This document shows positions 24,672 through 33,620 of a stretch of 64,000 nucleotides of DNA, piece by piece. The position numbers were made by a program, and so were the translations under genes. This DNA is from JALOAD01 sp023228995 [NCBI: Candidatus Muiribacterium halophilum] (GTDB lineage: Bacteria; Muiribacteriota; Muiribacteriia; Muiribacteriales). The notes beneath the pieces were generated by a model. It made no database searches. It worked only from the letters and a program-made list of their open reading frames with translations, and was not told the DNA's origin. Location: the NCBI GenBank assembly GCA_023228995.1, contig JALOAD010000005.1, positions 62,001-126,000 on the forward strand, given 5' to 3'. Each line of letters begins with the position of its first letter. The first letter of the stretch is position 1.

Positions 24672-27182
24672 ATGAGCGATTATATAAATCAATTTTTTAT
24701 CGATATTGAAAGTGATGATCCTAAAGTTAGAAAAGATGCTTTAATTAAATATAGTAAAGATATTCTTTATTCTGTTCAAGCTATTGGAGATATTATTCTT
24801 GTAGAAGAAGATGATAAAGTTAAATATTATGCTACAAGAACGCTTGAAATGCTTTATAGCAAAGTAATTGAAATTAAAGAATCTTTGAGAATGGAAGGAA
24901 ACATTATATCTGATGAAAATCCTGAAGAAAAATATACTTTTGAAAACTTTTTAGATCTTATTAAAAGTGATAATGCTAAGATTAAAATTGAAAATATAAA
25001 AAAAGGTGTTTCTAAATTTAATCCAAAACTTATTCTTCCTTATCTTAAAGAAACTTTATTTTCTGAAAATGATACTTATGTAATTGCAACTCTTGTTAAA
25101 GCTATTGGTTATATTGGTTCTTTAAATGAAATTAATGTTCTTCTTAAATATCTTAAAGATAATGATCCTAGAATTAGAGCTAATACTATTGAAGGTTTGG
25201 AATTTATAAAAGAACCTGAAGTTTTTAAACATCTTGTTCCTATGCTTAAAGATAAAAACCCAAGAGTTATTGCTAATGCTGCCAAAGCTTTGCAAAAATT
25301 TGGTAAAGAAAATGTTCTTACACTTCTTGAAAAAATGCTTACTCTTCCTAAAAAAGAAATGAGAGATTCTGCTGTATTTGCTTTATCTAAGATTATTTCT
25401 GAACCATCTGCTTATATTCTTTTAAAACATTATGAATTTGAAAGTGATAGTGAATTGATTCAAAAAATTGAAAAAGCTATTGAAAACATGATACAAAAAG
25501 GTATTACTACAGTAAAAGCTGATTATGAAGAAAAGTCAAAAGTTAAAAAACTTGATAAAATTCATAAATTAAAAAACGAAGATATTCATAAAAAATCTAT
25601 TGATGAAATTAATGCAGTATTTAATTCTACAGATGAAAATTCTAATATTGATAATGAAGATGATAAAGATGAAATTATTCCTGAAATCCCTATTGATAGT
25701 AATATTGAAATTATTGCAGTTGAACCTGAGTTTGAAATTATTCATGAACCTGAACCTGAACCTGAAAATGAATTTGAAATTAAACCTGAATTATCTGATT
25801 CTGAATTATCTGATATGGATGATTTAATTGAGGATGATGTTGAAGTTGAAGATTTATTAGAGCAGGAAGATGTTGCTGTAAAAGTCGATGAAACTGATAG
25901 TGATAATTCTTTTAGTATGGCAGATGATGCTGGTTTTGATGAAATATTGAATAGTATTAAAGAAGATAGAGATGTTATTACAGAAAACATTGATATTAAA
26001 GATGATAAACCTATTAAAAAACAGTCTGATTTTTCAGATTTTGACTCTGATGAAATTTTATCTTTACTTGAAAAAAAAGATTTTGGTAGTGATGCTACTG
26101 TTATAGATGAAATTCCTGAAATCGCATCTACATCTGATGATAGTTCTGATGATATTATTGAGATTGATAATGATAATTCTTCCCTGGAATCTTTTGATGA
26201 CATTCTTGAACTTGTTGATGAAGTTCCTTCAGCTGAAATTGAACAGTTTAATGTTGATTTATCTGAGGATAATCCTCCCGTTGATGAAGTTCCTGAGGAT
26301 AATACTCCTATGACTGATAACTCTGAAGTTGACTTATCAGATATTGAGATTTCTTCTCCTCCTGACAATAGTGTTGATGAGGTTATTGAGATTTCTTCTC
26401 CTCCTGACGATAGTGTTGATGAAGTTATTGAAATCGATAATATTGATTCTTCTCTAGAATCTTTTGATGACATTCTTGAACTTGTTGATGAAGTTCCTGA
26501 GGATAATACTCCTATGACTGATAACTCTGAAATTGACTTATCAGACATTGAGATTTCTTCTCCTCCTGACAATAGTGTTGATGAGGTTATTGAAATCGAT
26601 AATATTGATTCTTCTCTAGAATCTTTTGATGACATTCTTGAACTTGTTGATGAAGTTCCTGAGGATAATACTCCTATGACTGATAACTCTGAAATTGACT
26701 TATCAGACATTGAGATTTCTTCTCCTCCTGACGATAGTGTTGATGAGGTTATTGAAATTTCTTCTGATAATATAGAAAATATTATTGAAATAGATGAAAC
26801 TGAATTAGAGAGTATTGATGATTTTAAAGATCTTATTATTGATGATGATTCTAATAATGATATTATTGAACAAGCTATTGAGATTCAACCTTTAAAAAAA
26901 GAAAATGACAATAATGTAATTGAGATTAATGATATTGAAATTGATGAGGATATTTCTAGTCTTATTGTAGAGGATATTCCTACTTTTGACAATAATGTAA
27001 ATCCTCCTTTGAATGTTAATGATGTTGAAATTGAAATTATTACCGATCAACATGATGAAATAATATCTGAAGAAATTAAATCAAAAAATATAGATATTGA
27101 TATTGAAAAAAATGATGATACTGTTAATAATCCTGAAAACACTTCTGACAAAAAAGATCCATTTGGAGATTTTGATTTATAA
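24672..27182 (+). CDS. HEAT-repeat protein with long acidic repetitive tail
   Basis: 836 residues. Residues about 1-285 are HEAT-like helical repeats ('DPKVRKDALIKYSKDILYSV', 'DPRIRANTIEGLEFI', 'NPRVIANAAKALQKFG', 'KKEMRDSAVFALSKI'). Residues about 310-836 are strongly acidic and low in complexity, rich in D/E/S/I. Inside the tail is a 54-residue unit (FDDILELVDEVPEDNTPMTD...) present in three near-identical copies with a fourth partial. No signal peptide or membrane segment is present, so it is a cytoplasmic scaffold or adaptor; the tail is probably disordered and charged enough to bind basic partners. GAGG precedes the ATG. The strong recent duplication suggests length variation between strains. 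Confidence 0.8.
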   Translation: MSDYINQFFIDIESDDPKVRKDALIKYSKDILYSVQAIGDIILVEEDDKVKYYATRTLEMLYSKVIEIKESLRMEGNIISDENPEEKYTFENFLDLIKSDNAKIKIENIKKGVSKFNPKLILPYLKETLFSENDTYVIATLVKAIGYIGSLNEINVLLKYLKDNDPRIRANTIEGLEFIKEPEVFKHLVPMLKDKNPRVIANAAKALQKFGKENVLTLLEKMLTLPKKEMRDSAVFALSKIISEPSAYILLKHYEFESDSELIQKIEKAIENMIQKGITTVKADYEEKSKVKKLDKIHKLKNEDIHKKSIDEINAVFNSTDENSNIDNEDDKDEIIPEIPIDSNIEIIAVEPEFEIIHEPEPEPENEFEIKPELSDSELSDMDDLIEDDVEVEDLLEQEDVAVKVDETDSDNSFSMADDAGFDEILNSIKEDRDVITENIDIKDDKPIKKQSDFSDFDSDEILSLLEKKDFGSDATVIDEIPEIASTSDDSSDDIIEIDNDNSSLESFDDILELVDEVPSAEIEQFNVDLSEDNPPVDEVPEDNTPMTDNSEVDLSDIEISSPPDNSVDEVIEISSPPDDSVDEVIEIDNIDSSLESFDDILELVDEVPEDNTPMTDNSEIDLSDIEISSPPDNSVDEVIEIDNIDSSLESFDDILELVDEVPEDNTPMTDNSEIDLSDIEISSPPDDSVDEVIEISSDNIENIIEIDETELESIDDFKDLIIDDDSNNDIIEQAIEIQPLKKENDNNVIEINDIEIDEDISSLIVEDIPTFDNNVNPPLNVNDVEIEIITDQHDEIISEEIKSKNIDIDIEKNDDTVNNPENTSDKKDPFGDFDL
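26163..26757 (+). repeat. In-frame tandem repeat in the acidic tail
   Basis: Units begin with 'gaagttcctgaggataatac' at 26286, 26490 and 26652. The second and third are 162 bp (54 codons) apart; the first and second are 204 bp apart because unit one carries a further 42-bp (14-codon) internal duplication. A partial unit lacking the 'NTPMTD' block starts near 26163. Copies differ at only a few bases, so the expansion is recent. Confidence 0.9.
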
Positions 27183-27303
27183 AATTAAAGAAGGTTGAGG
27201 GTTAAAAAAAGTTAAGGAGTTGAGGGTTGAAAATCGGTAAAAAGCTTTTAATATTTTCCCGAATCCCAAACCCCGAATCCCGATATTCTCTAGCCTTTAT
27301 TAT

Positions 27304-28155
27304 CTAAAAATATTTTCCTATTATTAACTCGAGTTTTTCTATGTTTTCTTTGCTAATAGCTTCTCTTTTAGTCTGAACAGCTCCTTTTGCAGCCGAATGT
27401 TCTGGATATTCAACAGTGTAATCAAGTGTAGGAAGAAGTTTTTCTAATACTTTTTTTGCATTTCCTACATTTTTATTCATTGTTGCAACTACTTGCTCAA
27501 CCGTAACATCTTCTTCATGCCAAACATCATAATCTGTGACAAGTGAAATGTTTGAGTAAGCTATTTCAGCTTCTCTAGCAAGTTTTGCTTCAGGTATTCC
27601 TGTCATTCCAATTATCTCAAAGCCAAAATGTCTATAAGAATGTGATTCAGCTCTAGTTGAAAAAGTTGGACCTTCTATACATACATAAGTTCCACCTTTA
27701 TGAACTTTTACTCCAACTTCAATCGCTGCTTCATATACTTTTTCTGAAAGTTTGTTTGAATAAGGATCAGCAACTGCTACATGACCTACAACTCCACCTT
27801 CAAAAAAAGTTCCTGGTCTGATTCCTTTTGTTCTATCATATATCTGATTTGGAATAAGAAATTCACCTGGTTTGATTCCTTCTTTAAGTGAACCTACTGC
27901 TGTAACCGCAATTATGAATTTTACTCCTAGTTTTTTTAAAGCGTAAATATTCGCTTTATAATTTACTTCACTTGGATTAAAAGAATGCATTCTTCCATGT
28001 CTTGGAAGAAAAGCTATTTCTCTATCTCCCATTGTACCAACTATTATATTGTCTGAAGGGTCTCCATAAGGAGTTGTTACCTTTTCTTCTCTAATGTTTT
28101 TCATACCATCTAACTGATAAAGTCCACTTCCACCAATAACACCTATAACCGGCAT
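27304..28155 (-). CDS. mtnP: S-methyl-5'-thioadenosine phosphorylase
   Basis: 283 residues, PNP/MTAP fold. Phosphorolyses methylthioadenosine to adenine and methylthioribose-1-phosphate, the first committed step of methionine salvage. Landmarks are GVIGGSGLYQLDGM at the start (phosphate-binding GGSG), LPRHGRMHSFNPSEVNYKAN, 'AVTAVGSLKEGIKPGEF', CIEGPTFSTRAES, and EIIGMTGIPEAKLAREAEI with the family's conserved MT.xPEA.LARE. The closeness to MTAP rather than purine nucleoside phosphorylase is judged by the whole motif set. It follows the 228-residue secreted gene by 37 bp and may be last in that operon; no other salvage gene is present. Confidence 0.93.
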   Translation of the reverse strand: MPVIGVIGGSGLYQLDGMKNIREEKVTTPYGDPSDNIIVGTMGDREIAFLPRHGRMHSFNPSEVNYKANIYALKKLGVKFIIAVTAVGSLKEGIKPGEFLIPNQIYDRTKGIRPGTFFEGGVVGHVAVADPYSNKLSEKVYEAAIEVGVKVHKGGTYVCIEGPTFSTRAESHSYRHFGFEIIGMTGIPEAKLAREAEIAYSNISLVTDYDVWHEEDVTVEQVVATMNKNVGNAKKVLEKLLPTLDYTVEYPEHSAAKGAVQTKREAISKENIEKLELIIGKYF

Positions 28156-28192
28156 AAATCCTCCTGATTATTATTTTTTCTGATTAATAACT

Positions 28193-28879
28193 TTATTTAA
28201 CAGAAAGCATATTATAGCCTATCTTTAACTTACAATCAATAATTCTATTTCCTAAAATTATATTTTCAAAAAATTTAATATCTCCAACAAAAAACTCTTC
28301 TGAAATTGATTTTCTTTTTTGATCAATTACAGGAATCGTGCCTGATTTCCACCCCATAAGATAAGTATATTCTATATCAAGTTTTACAAATACTTTTTGA
28401 AGAGAAAGTTTTTCAAACCATATTGTAAACTTTGGACCAAGCATTTCTACATTATAATTTTCTTTTTCGCCTTGTTTTGTTAAATATATTAATGGATGAG
28501 TTTTATCAATTACAATTTCTTCACCTGTAAATATTTCAATTTCTTTAGAAAATTGTTCATAATCTCTTACATTCACTTCTATGAAAACTGGATGTTTTTC
28601 TCCAAGATTTGATTTTTTACCTTTTGAAATATCTCTTTTTCTAATATTAGATTCAATAAAATCAAGTCTATCCTGATTTTCATTAATAATAATCAGATTT
28701 CTAAAACTATCTGTAGAATAAGTTCCTTTCATTGATAAGTTTTTTTGAATAAATTCAACATAATCTGAAGGTTTTGACCACATTAGCTCAATTATAGCAA
28801 TAGAAGTATTGTCTGAGTAAGAAAATACTATTAAGAAAATTATTAGAATACAAAAAGTTAATTTATTTTTATTTATCAT
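28193..28879 (-). CDS. Secreted protein resembling a secretin N-domain
   Basis: 228 residues with a signal peptide (1-21, LTFCILIIFLIVFSYS). Residues about 30-85 follow the secretin N1-domain pattern: a beta-alpha module 'PSDYVEFIQKNLSMKGTYS', then 'FRNLIIINENQDRLDFIESNIRKRD', matching the family's 'DxRTNxLIVxDxxxxIxxIxxLIxxLD'. This is followed by PVFIEVNVRDYEQF, like the secretin start 'VxIEAxIVE'. The secretin pore domain is absent. It lies 24 bp after the propeller protein with which it presumably works. It could be a periplasmic component of a pilus-like or type II secretion-like machine; that is inference from pattern only. Confidence 0.6.
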   Translation of the reverse strand: MINKNKLTFCILIIFLIVFSYSDNTSIAIIELMWSKPSDYVEFIQKNLSMKGTYSTDSFRNLIIINENQDRLDFIESNIRKRDISKGKKSNLGEKHPVFIEVNVRDYEQFSKEIEIFTGEEIVIDKTHPLIYLTKQGEKENYNVEMLGPKFTIWFEKLSLQKVFVKLDIEYTYLMGWKSGTIPVIDQKRKSISEEFFVGDIKFFENIILGNRIIDCKLKIGYNMLSVK

Positions 28880-28903
28880 TTCAAAACTTGATCAAGCTCT
28901 TTT

Positions 28904-30649
28904 TTAAAAAAGAGAATTTCCTTTTTTTTCTTTTCTAAGGATAAAAGGTTTTATATCGTCATTATATGTATCGGTTAAACGCATAGTATTACCACTCGAT
29001 ATTTCAGTAATATAAATATTTCTAGCTTTTTCAAAACCAGCTGAAAATAATATAAGATTATCATCATCAAACCATGTCATCTTTTCATAATAATCCCAAC
29101 CTGAATTTCTTTTTTCGCCAAAATCTGAGAGTTTTTTTACATTTTTACCATCTGCATCCATAACATAAAGTTCAAAATATCCTTTAAGATCTGCTCCAGC
29201 AAAAAGAATTTTATCATTTTTATTTGACCAGTTTGGATAATATTCACTTAAATCTCTTGAGTTTGATATATTTGTGGTTTTTTTAGAATCTGTTTCCCAT
29301 ATAAAAATATCTCTCTGTGACATTCCATTGCTATTTTTTTCAGTTTTATAAGAAGAATATGCTATAGTATTTCTTGTTGGAGCCCAGTCAGGTGAATCTT
29401 CTCTTACAACAGATTTTACAACGCTTTCATGCGAAGTTCCGTCTACATTAACAATATTAATATCTAAATTTATTTCATTACCTGTCGTATATACAAATTT
29501 TCTGCCATTAGGCGAAAAATCGCAAGGAAAATCATCTACTGTATTTTGAGTTATTTTTAAAAGTTCATTACCATCTTGATTTACACCATATATCTCAAAT
29601 CCTCTAGTCATCTTCATAGCTGAAAAAATGAATTTTTTAGATATAGGCGAATAAATAAAATTAAACATCCTATAACCTCGATTATCAAAAATCTGTTTTT
29701 TAGTTTTTGTATTGTCGTTATATAAAATAATTTTATCATCATTTATAAAATAATATTCTCCTAGATTTTCACCTATCCAATAATCACCAAATCCAAGTCC
29801 TGTTGCAACCGTTTGCATATTATCACCATTTAAAAGACAAGTATGTACAGAAGCTTGGTTTTTTTCAGTTGAGTAAGATAAAAAAGATATTGTAACTTTA
29901 TCATCTAATAATTTTTTTAATCTTAAATTAAAGTATTTTCTAGCTTTTAAATATTTTAGAGTTTTATTTATCTTTGAATTATCTTTGTTTTTTGAAATAT
30001 AAAATTCAATATATTTTTCTGCATTTTCATAATCATTTATCATTATATAAGTATTTATAAGCGATTCATAATATTTTAATTCATCAGGATTATTTTTTAT
30101 TGATTTTTTAAAACTTCCAATAGCTTCAAAATATTTTTTATCCCGTAAAAAGTCCATTCCTTCAATATAAAATCTTTCTTCTTCTGAAGTGTAACTTATA
30201 TCTTTATTTAAAAGTTTATTAAGTTTTTTAGATTCATCCGATACAAATGGAATTTTGTTTGTAACTAGGATTTTATCCTCAGGAAAAGGAATTATATCTT
30301 TTTTATTTAAAGGTATTCTATCTCCAAATCCATGTAAATTACAAAAAACTTTACCTTCTTTTGTAATAAACATTTCTCCGCCAAGTTTACATTCAGGTTT
30401 TTCAGCATTTGGAGATAAATAATCTTTTAATCTTTTATAAGTTTCAGCATTAACAGGTCCTTGAACTAAAAGCCCATTATCTTCAATACTAAATATAGAA
30501 TATGCTTTTTCCAAATCATTTCTGCTTTTATTACATACATAAAGAAAAACATCTGTTCCTTGTGTATAAAAATAATATATTCCATATCCACCGAAAACTA
30601 CAACTAATATCAATAAAAAAACCAATACAGCACTCATTCCTTTTTTCAT
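28904..30649 (-). CDS. Pseudopilin-like/TPR/TolB-type beta-propeller protein
   Basis: 581 residues. One N-terminal membrane helix (5-29) is followed by a short region with CKLGGEMFITKEGKVFCNLHG, a pattern often seen at the C-terminus of pseudopilins ('C..GG.Y......G.V.CS.HG'). TPR-like helices follow at about 160-235 ('FYIEGMDFLRDKKYFEAIGS'). About 245-570 is a TolB-like beta-propeller of PD40 repeats ('DFPCDFSPNGRKFVYTT', 'EDSPDWAPTRNTIAYSS', 'EYYPNWSNKNDKILFAG', 'YEKMTWFDDDNLILFSA'). It is probably anchored in the inner membrane facing the periplasm. The architecture is not one I know by name. It is first in the operon. Confidence 0.75.
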   Translation of the reverse strand: MKKGMSAVLVFLLILVVVFGGYGIYYFYTQGTDVFLYVCNKSRNDLEKAYSIFSIEDNGLLVQGPVNAETYKRLKDYLSPNAEKPECKLGGEMFITKEGKVFCNLHGFGDRIPLNKKDIIPFPEDKILVTNKIPFVSDESKKLNKLLNKDISYTSEEERFYIEGMDFLRDKKYFEAIGSFKKSIKNNPDELKYYESLINTYIMINDYENAEKYIEFYISKNKDNSKINKTLKYLKARKYFNLRLKKLLDDKVTISFLSYSTEKNQASVHTCLLNGDNMQTVATGLGFGDYWIGENLGEYYFINDDKIILYNDNTKTKKQIFDNRGYRMFNFIYSPISKKFIFSAMKMTRGFEIYGVNQDGNELLKITQNTVDDFPCDFSPNGRKFVYTTGNEINLDINIVNVDGTSHESVVKSVVREDSPDWAPTRNTIAYSSYKTEKNSNGMSQRDIFIWETDSKKTTNISNSRDLSEYYPNWSNKNDKILFAGADLKGYFELYVMDADGKNVKKLSDFGEKRNSGWDYYEKMTWFDDDNLILFSAGFEKARNIYITEISSGNTMRLTDTYNDDIKPFILRKEKKGNSLF

Positions 30650-30750
30650 AATAAAACTCCTAGTCTTATAAAAAAATTATTATTAACATTATCAAACCCA
30701 CTAATTAAACCTCAGAGAATTCAATTCATTATATCAGAATTATCGGAAAA

Positions 30751-30780
30751 TAAAAAACCCTTCTTAAGAAGGGTTTTTTA
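30751..30780 (-). terminator. Terminator after rplY (bidirectional palindrome)
   Basis: A perfect 30-bp palindrome: TAAAAAACCCTTCTT followed by its exact complement. U-tracts arise on both strands. It lies 27 bp past the L25 stop and separates rplY from the propeller-protein gene. Confidence 0.9.
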
Positions 30781-30806
30781 TTGAGTTTTATTAAATATTA
30801 TAATGT

Positions 30807-31409
30807 TTATTCTTCAGTAGTTGGAACTTCTTCAGTTTCTTCTGTTTCTTCAGTAGCTTCAACTGCTGCTCTTGGAAGAGTTATACTACATATTGTATTG
30901 TCAATATCACCAATTATTCTGATATTTTCATTTAAACCAATATCTTTTACACGAACTGATTCATGAAGTTCTAAATTAGCAACATCTATTTCTATTTTTT
31001 CAGGAATATCTTTAACTAAACATGCAACATTAAGCTCATGCATATTTCTAACCAGTATACCACCTTTTTTTTCAGCAACATCAACATTAAGGAAAATAAA
31101 TGGTATTGCAATATTTACCATTTCACCTTTATGAATTTCCTGAAAATCAACATGAGTAATTATGTTTTTCCAAATTTTTTCTTGTCTTTCTTTAATAATA
31201 ACAGTTTTTTCTTCACCATCTAAATTAATTGTAAGAACTGGTTTTCCTTTACTTGCTTTAATAAATTTAAAAAATTCATTTTCTTTAAATTGAATATTAA
31301 TATTTTCTAATTTATTTCCATATACAACACCAGGAACATCTTTTATAGCTCTAATTTTTTTTGCGTGTTCTTTTCCGCTTTTTTCTCTTCTTTTACATTC
31401 GAGTATCAT
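30807..31409 (-). CDS. rplY: Ribosomal protein L25 (TL5/Ctc long form)
   Basis: 200 residues, with the N-terminal 5S-rRNA-binding L25 domain ('KRREKSGKEHAKKIRAIKDVPGVVYGN') and the C-terminal TL5/Ctc beta domain ('VDFQEIHKGEMVNIAIPFIF', 'VACLVKDIPEKIEIDVANLEL'). It binds 5S rRNA in the large subunit. The C-terminus ends in an acidic threonine/glutamate tail of about 20 residues (EATEETEETEEVPTTEE), common in Ctc proteins. AAGGAG lies upstream of the ATG. It stands alone rather than next to pth or prs as in many bacteria. Confidence 0.93.
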   Translation of the reverse strand: MILECKRREKSGKEHAKKIRAIKDVPGVVYGNKLENINIQFKENEFFKFIKASKGKPVLTINLDGEEKTVIIKERQEKIWKNIITHVDFQEIHKGEMVNIAIPFIFLNVDVAEKKGGILVRNMHELNVACLVKDIPEKIEIDVANLELHESVRVKDIGLNENIRIIGDIDNTICSITLPRAAVEATEETEETEEVPTTEE

Positions 31410-31544
31410 GTTAAACTCCTTTTCTATAGTAATTTAATTTCCACAAAATTGTTTTAATTTAAGTAGGATATATATTACAACAATGTATTTTATTTGTCAA
31501 TTCTTAATAAACAAGCGGTTTTAACCTTAAAACATATATTTAAA

Positions 31545-33620
31545 CTAATTACCAGTTACCGGAATTGTAAAAACAAATCTACTTCCTAGATCAGAAGTCC
31601 AGTCAACATCAATTTTTGCATTATATTCAGAAGCAATAACAGATGCAACTGCAAGTCCTAATCCATTTCCTTCAATATTATGCCAAATATCATCTTTTTC
31701 TGCAAACTCACCTTTTTTTGAATAAAATGGTAAAAAAATATTTTTTAAATCTTTTTCACTAATTCCCCTCCCATTATCTTCTACATAAATACTTATTAGA
31801 TCTTTATTATATTCAAGCGATATCTTTATCTTAGGATTTTCATTTTCCATTACAGCATGTTCAGCATTCTGTAATAAAATCAAAAGAATTTTTCTTAAAT
31901 CACCTGGAAACATTTTTAAAAATTTGTTTTTAACAATACATATTTCAACATCAATATTTTTATTACTATTTTTACTTTTAAATAAAATTAATATTTCTTC
32001 TACAAAACTTTTTACTTCAATTATTTCCTTAATTATATTATCTTTTTGTGAAAAACCAAGAAGAATTTTTGAATGTTCTAAACCTTTTATGGTTGCTGTT
32101 TTTATTTTTGAATAAAACTCTTTATTATTATCTTTGTTTTTTTCGAGAATTTCAGTTTTTTTAACAATTTCTTTGTATGTATTATGAAATTCATGAGCTA
32201 ATGAAGATAATACTCTATTTGATAATATTTTCTTCTTTGAATTAACAAGAAGTTTTTCTTTAAAACTTATTTTATTCATATCAGTAACAACAGAAACAAC
32301 AAAATTATGATTTAAAAATTCAAATAAATAACCTGATAACTCCACAGGAAAAATTGTTTTATCTTTTTTACAATGATTTATATATAAAGTCTCAAGAGGT
32401 CCTTTTTTAAATTCTGCTTTTTTTGTAAAAACAAAATCATCTTCTTTTGATTGTGATAAATCATAAATATTAATTTTTTCCAACTCTTTTTTTGAATAAC
32501 CATATAATTTTCTAAAAGCCTTATTTGTCTTTATAATCTTTCCTGAATCAATTGAAAACATAACTATACATTCTTTTCTATATTCAAATATTTTCTTATA
32601 TTTTTCTTCCGAAAAATTATCTGCTACATTATTAAATTCAAATTTCTTTTCATTCTCAGAAATTATAAGTGGTATTTTTTTAAATATATATGCAAACCCA
32701 TAATTAAGATTACCAAATGAAAGCTTTTTTATATCAACTTTGAAATTGAAATATTTATTTTCCGAGACAAAAATATTATGTTTAATATCAGCATTATCAA
32801 AAAGTTTTCTTATATCAAAACCTTTTTTTATTTTAGAAGAAACATTATTTGTATTGAAATTTACAATTTTATAATCATTGTTACAAATAACAATCGAATC
32901 ATCAATTTTTTGTGCTAATAAATTTGAATATTCAAAATCATTGTTTAAAACCTGCTTTTTCATTTTCACTGCAATATAAAGTATTATAGAAAATATTGAA
33001 GCATACAAATTTCCACTTATTGATAAATTATTATAAAATAATGAAGGTAATATTACATCAAAGTATATTATCAATATATAAGCCAAAGTTGTTGTTGAAA
33101 GTATTAATATTTCAGGAATACTATTTTTTATTTTATTTTTGAAAATATACTCTATTAAAAATACAAAACTTATTATTACAGGAATTCCACTATTTAGCAT
33201 TGCTATTTTAAAAAAATCTTCTGAATATAATGCACTAATACCAAAATATTGAATTAAATATCCATCTAAAAATGCTATATTTGTAAAATTAATAATAAAA
33301 AAACCTAAACTACTTAAAAAAGTTGAAAACCAAAAAAGCAAGTTTTTTTTCATTCTCAAAAATGAATAAATAAAATTTAAAAAAAGAATTCCGACTAAAG
33401 ACCAGCTTAATCTATTAAAAACAAGTATAATATCTGCAAATTTCACACTTAAAACAGAAATTCTTAAAAGTCCAAAAAATACCCAAGCTGTAATACTTAC
33501 ATTTAAAAAAAAATAAGCAAAATAAGAAGATGAGTTGTTTTTATTAAGAATCATCTTAAAAATTATAAACATACAAAACATAAAACTCATACTTAATAAA
33601 ATTCTATAAATAAATATCAT
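31545..33620 (-). CDS. 7TM-PAS sensor histidine kinase
   Basis: 691 residues. Seven membrane helices (about 1-222) form a 7TM receptor-like sensor. A cytoplasmic part follows with two PAS-like regions (about 235-320; 345-450, 'FEYRKECIVMFSIDSGKIIKTNKAFRKLYGYSK'). The phosphoacceptor helix is near 478 ('RVLSSLAHEFHNTYKEI'), with the histidine kept but the usual 'HExxNPL' altered. The ATPase domain has all boxes: N-box LLQNAEHAV, G1 VEDNGRGIS, F-box FLPFYSKKG, G2 GNGLGLAVA. It overlaps its paralogue's end by 4 bp. No response regulator is nearby. Confidence 0.88.
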   Translation of the reverse strand: MIFIYRILLSMSFMFCMFIIFKMILNKNNSSSYFAYFFLNVSITAWVFFGLLRISVLSVKFADIILVFNRLSWSLVGILFLNFIYSFLRMKKNLLFWFSTFLSSLGFFIINFTNIAFLDGYLIQYFGISALYSEDFFKIAMLNSGIPVIISFVFLIEYIFKNKIKNSIPEILILSTTTLAYILIIYFDVILPSLFYNNLSISGNLYASIFSIILYIAVKMKKQVLNNDFEYSNLLAQKIDDSIVICNNDYKIVNFNTNNVSSKIKKGFDIRKLFDNADIKHNIFVSENKYFNFKVDIKKLSFGNLNYGFAYIFKKIPLIISENEKKFEFNNVADNFSEEKYKKIFEYRKECIVMFSIDSGKIIKTNKAFRKLYGYSKKELEKINIYDLSQSKEDDFVFTKKAEFKKGPLETLYINHCKKDKTIFPVELSGYLFEFLNHNFVVSVVTDMNKISFKEKLLVNSKKKILSNRVLSSLAHEFHNTYKEIVKKTEILEKNKDNNKEFYSKIKTATIKGLEHSKILLGFSQKDNIIKEIIEVKSFVEEILILFKSKNSNKNIDVEICIVKNKFLKMFPGDLRKILLILLQNAEHAVMENENPKIKISLEYNKDLISIYVEDNGRGISEKDLKNIFLPFYSKKGEFAEKDDIWHNIEGNGLGLAVASVIASEYNAKIDVDWTSDLGSRFVFTIPVTGN

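Noticed and set aside
25742-26710. Long serine-rich open frame on the minus strand
   Set aside because: It is the antisense shadow of the Asp/Glu/Ser-rich tandem repeats of the plus-strand HEAT protein; no ribosome site and no independent sense.
26163-26757. CRISPR-like direct repeats
   Set aside because: Units are long, contiguous, in frame and without unique spacers; they are coding tandem repeats.
31410-31544. Co-transcription of the two kinases with rplY
   Set aside because: A 135-bp gap and a different functional class make a separate rplY promoter more likely; no terminator was evident, so it stays open.
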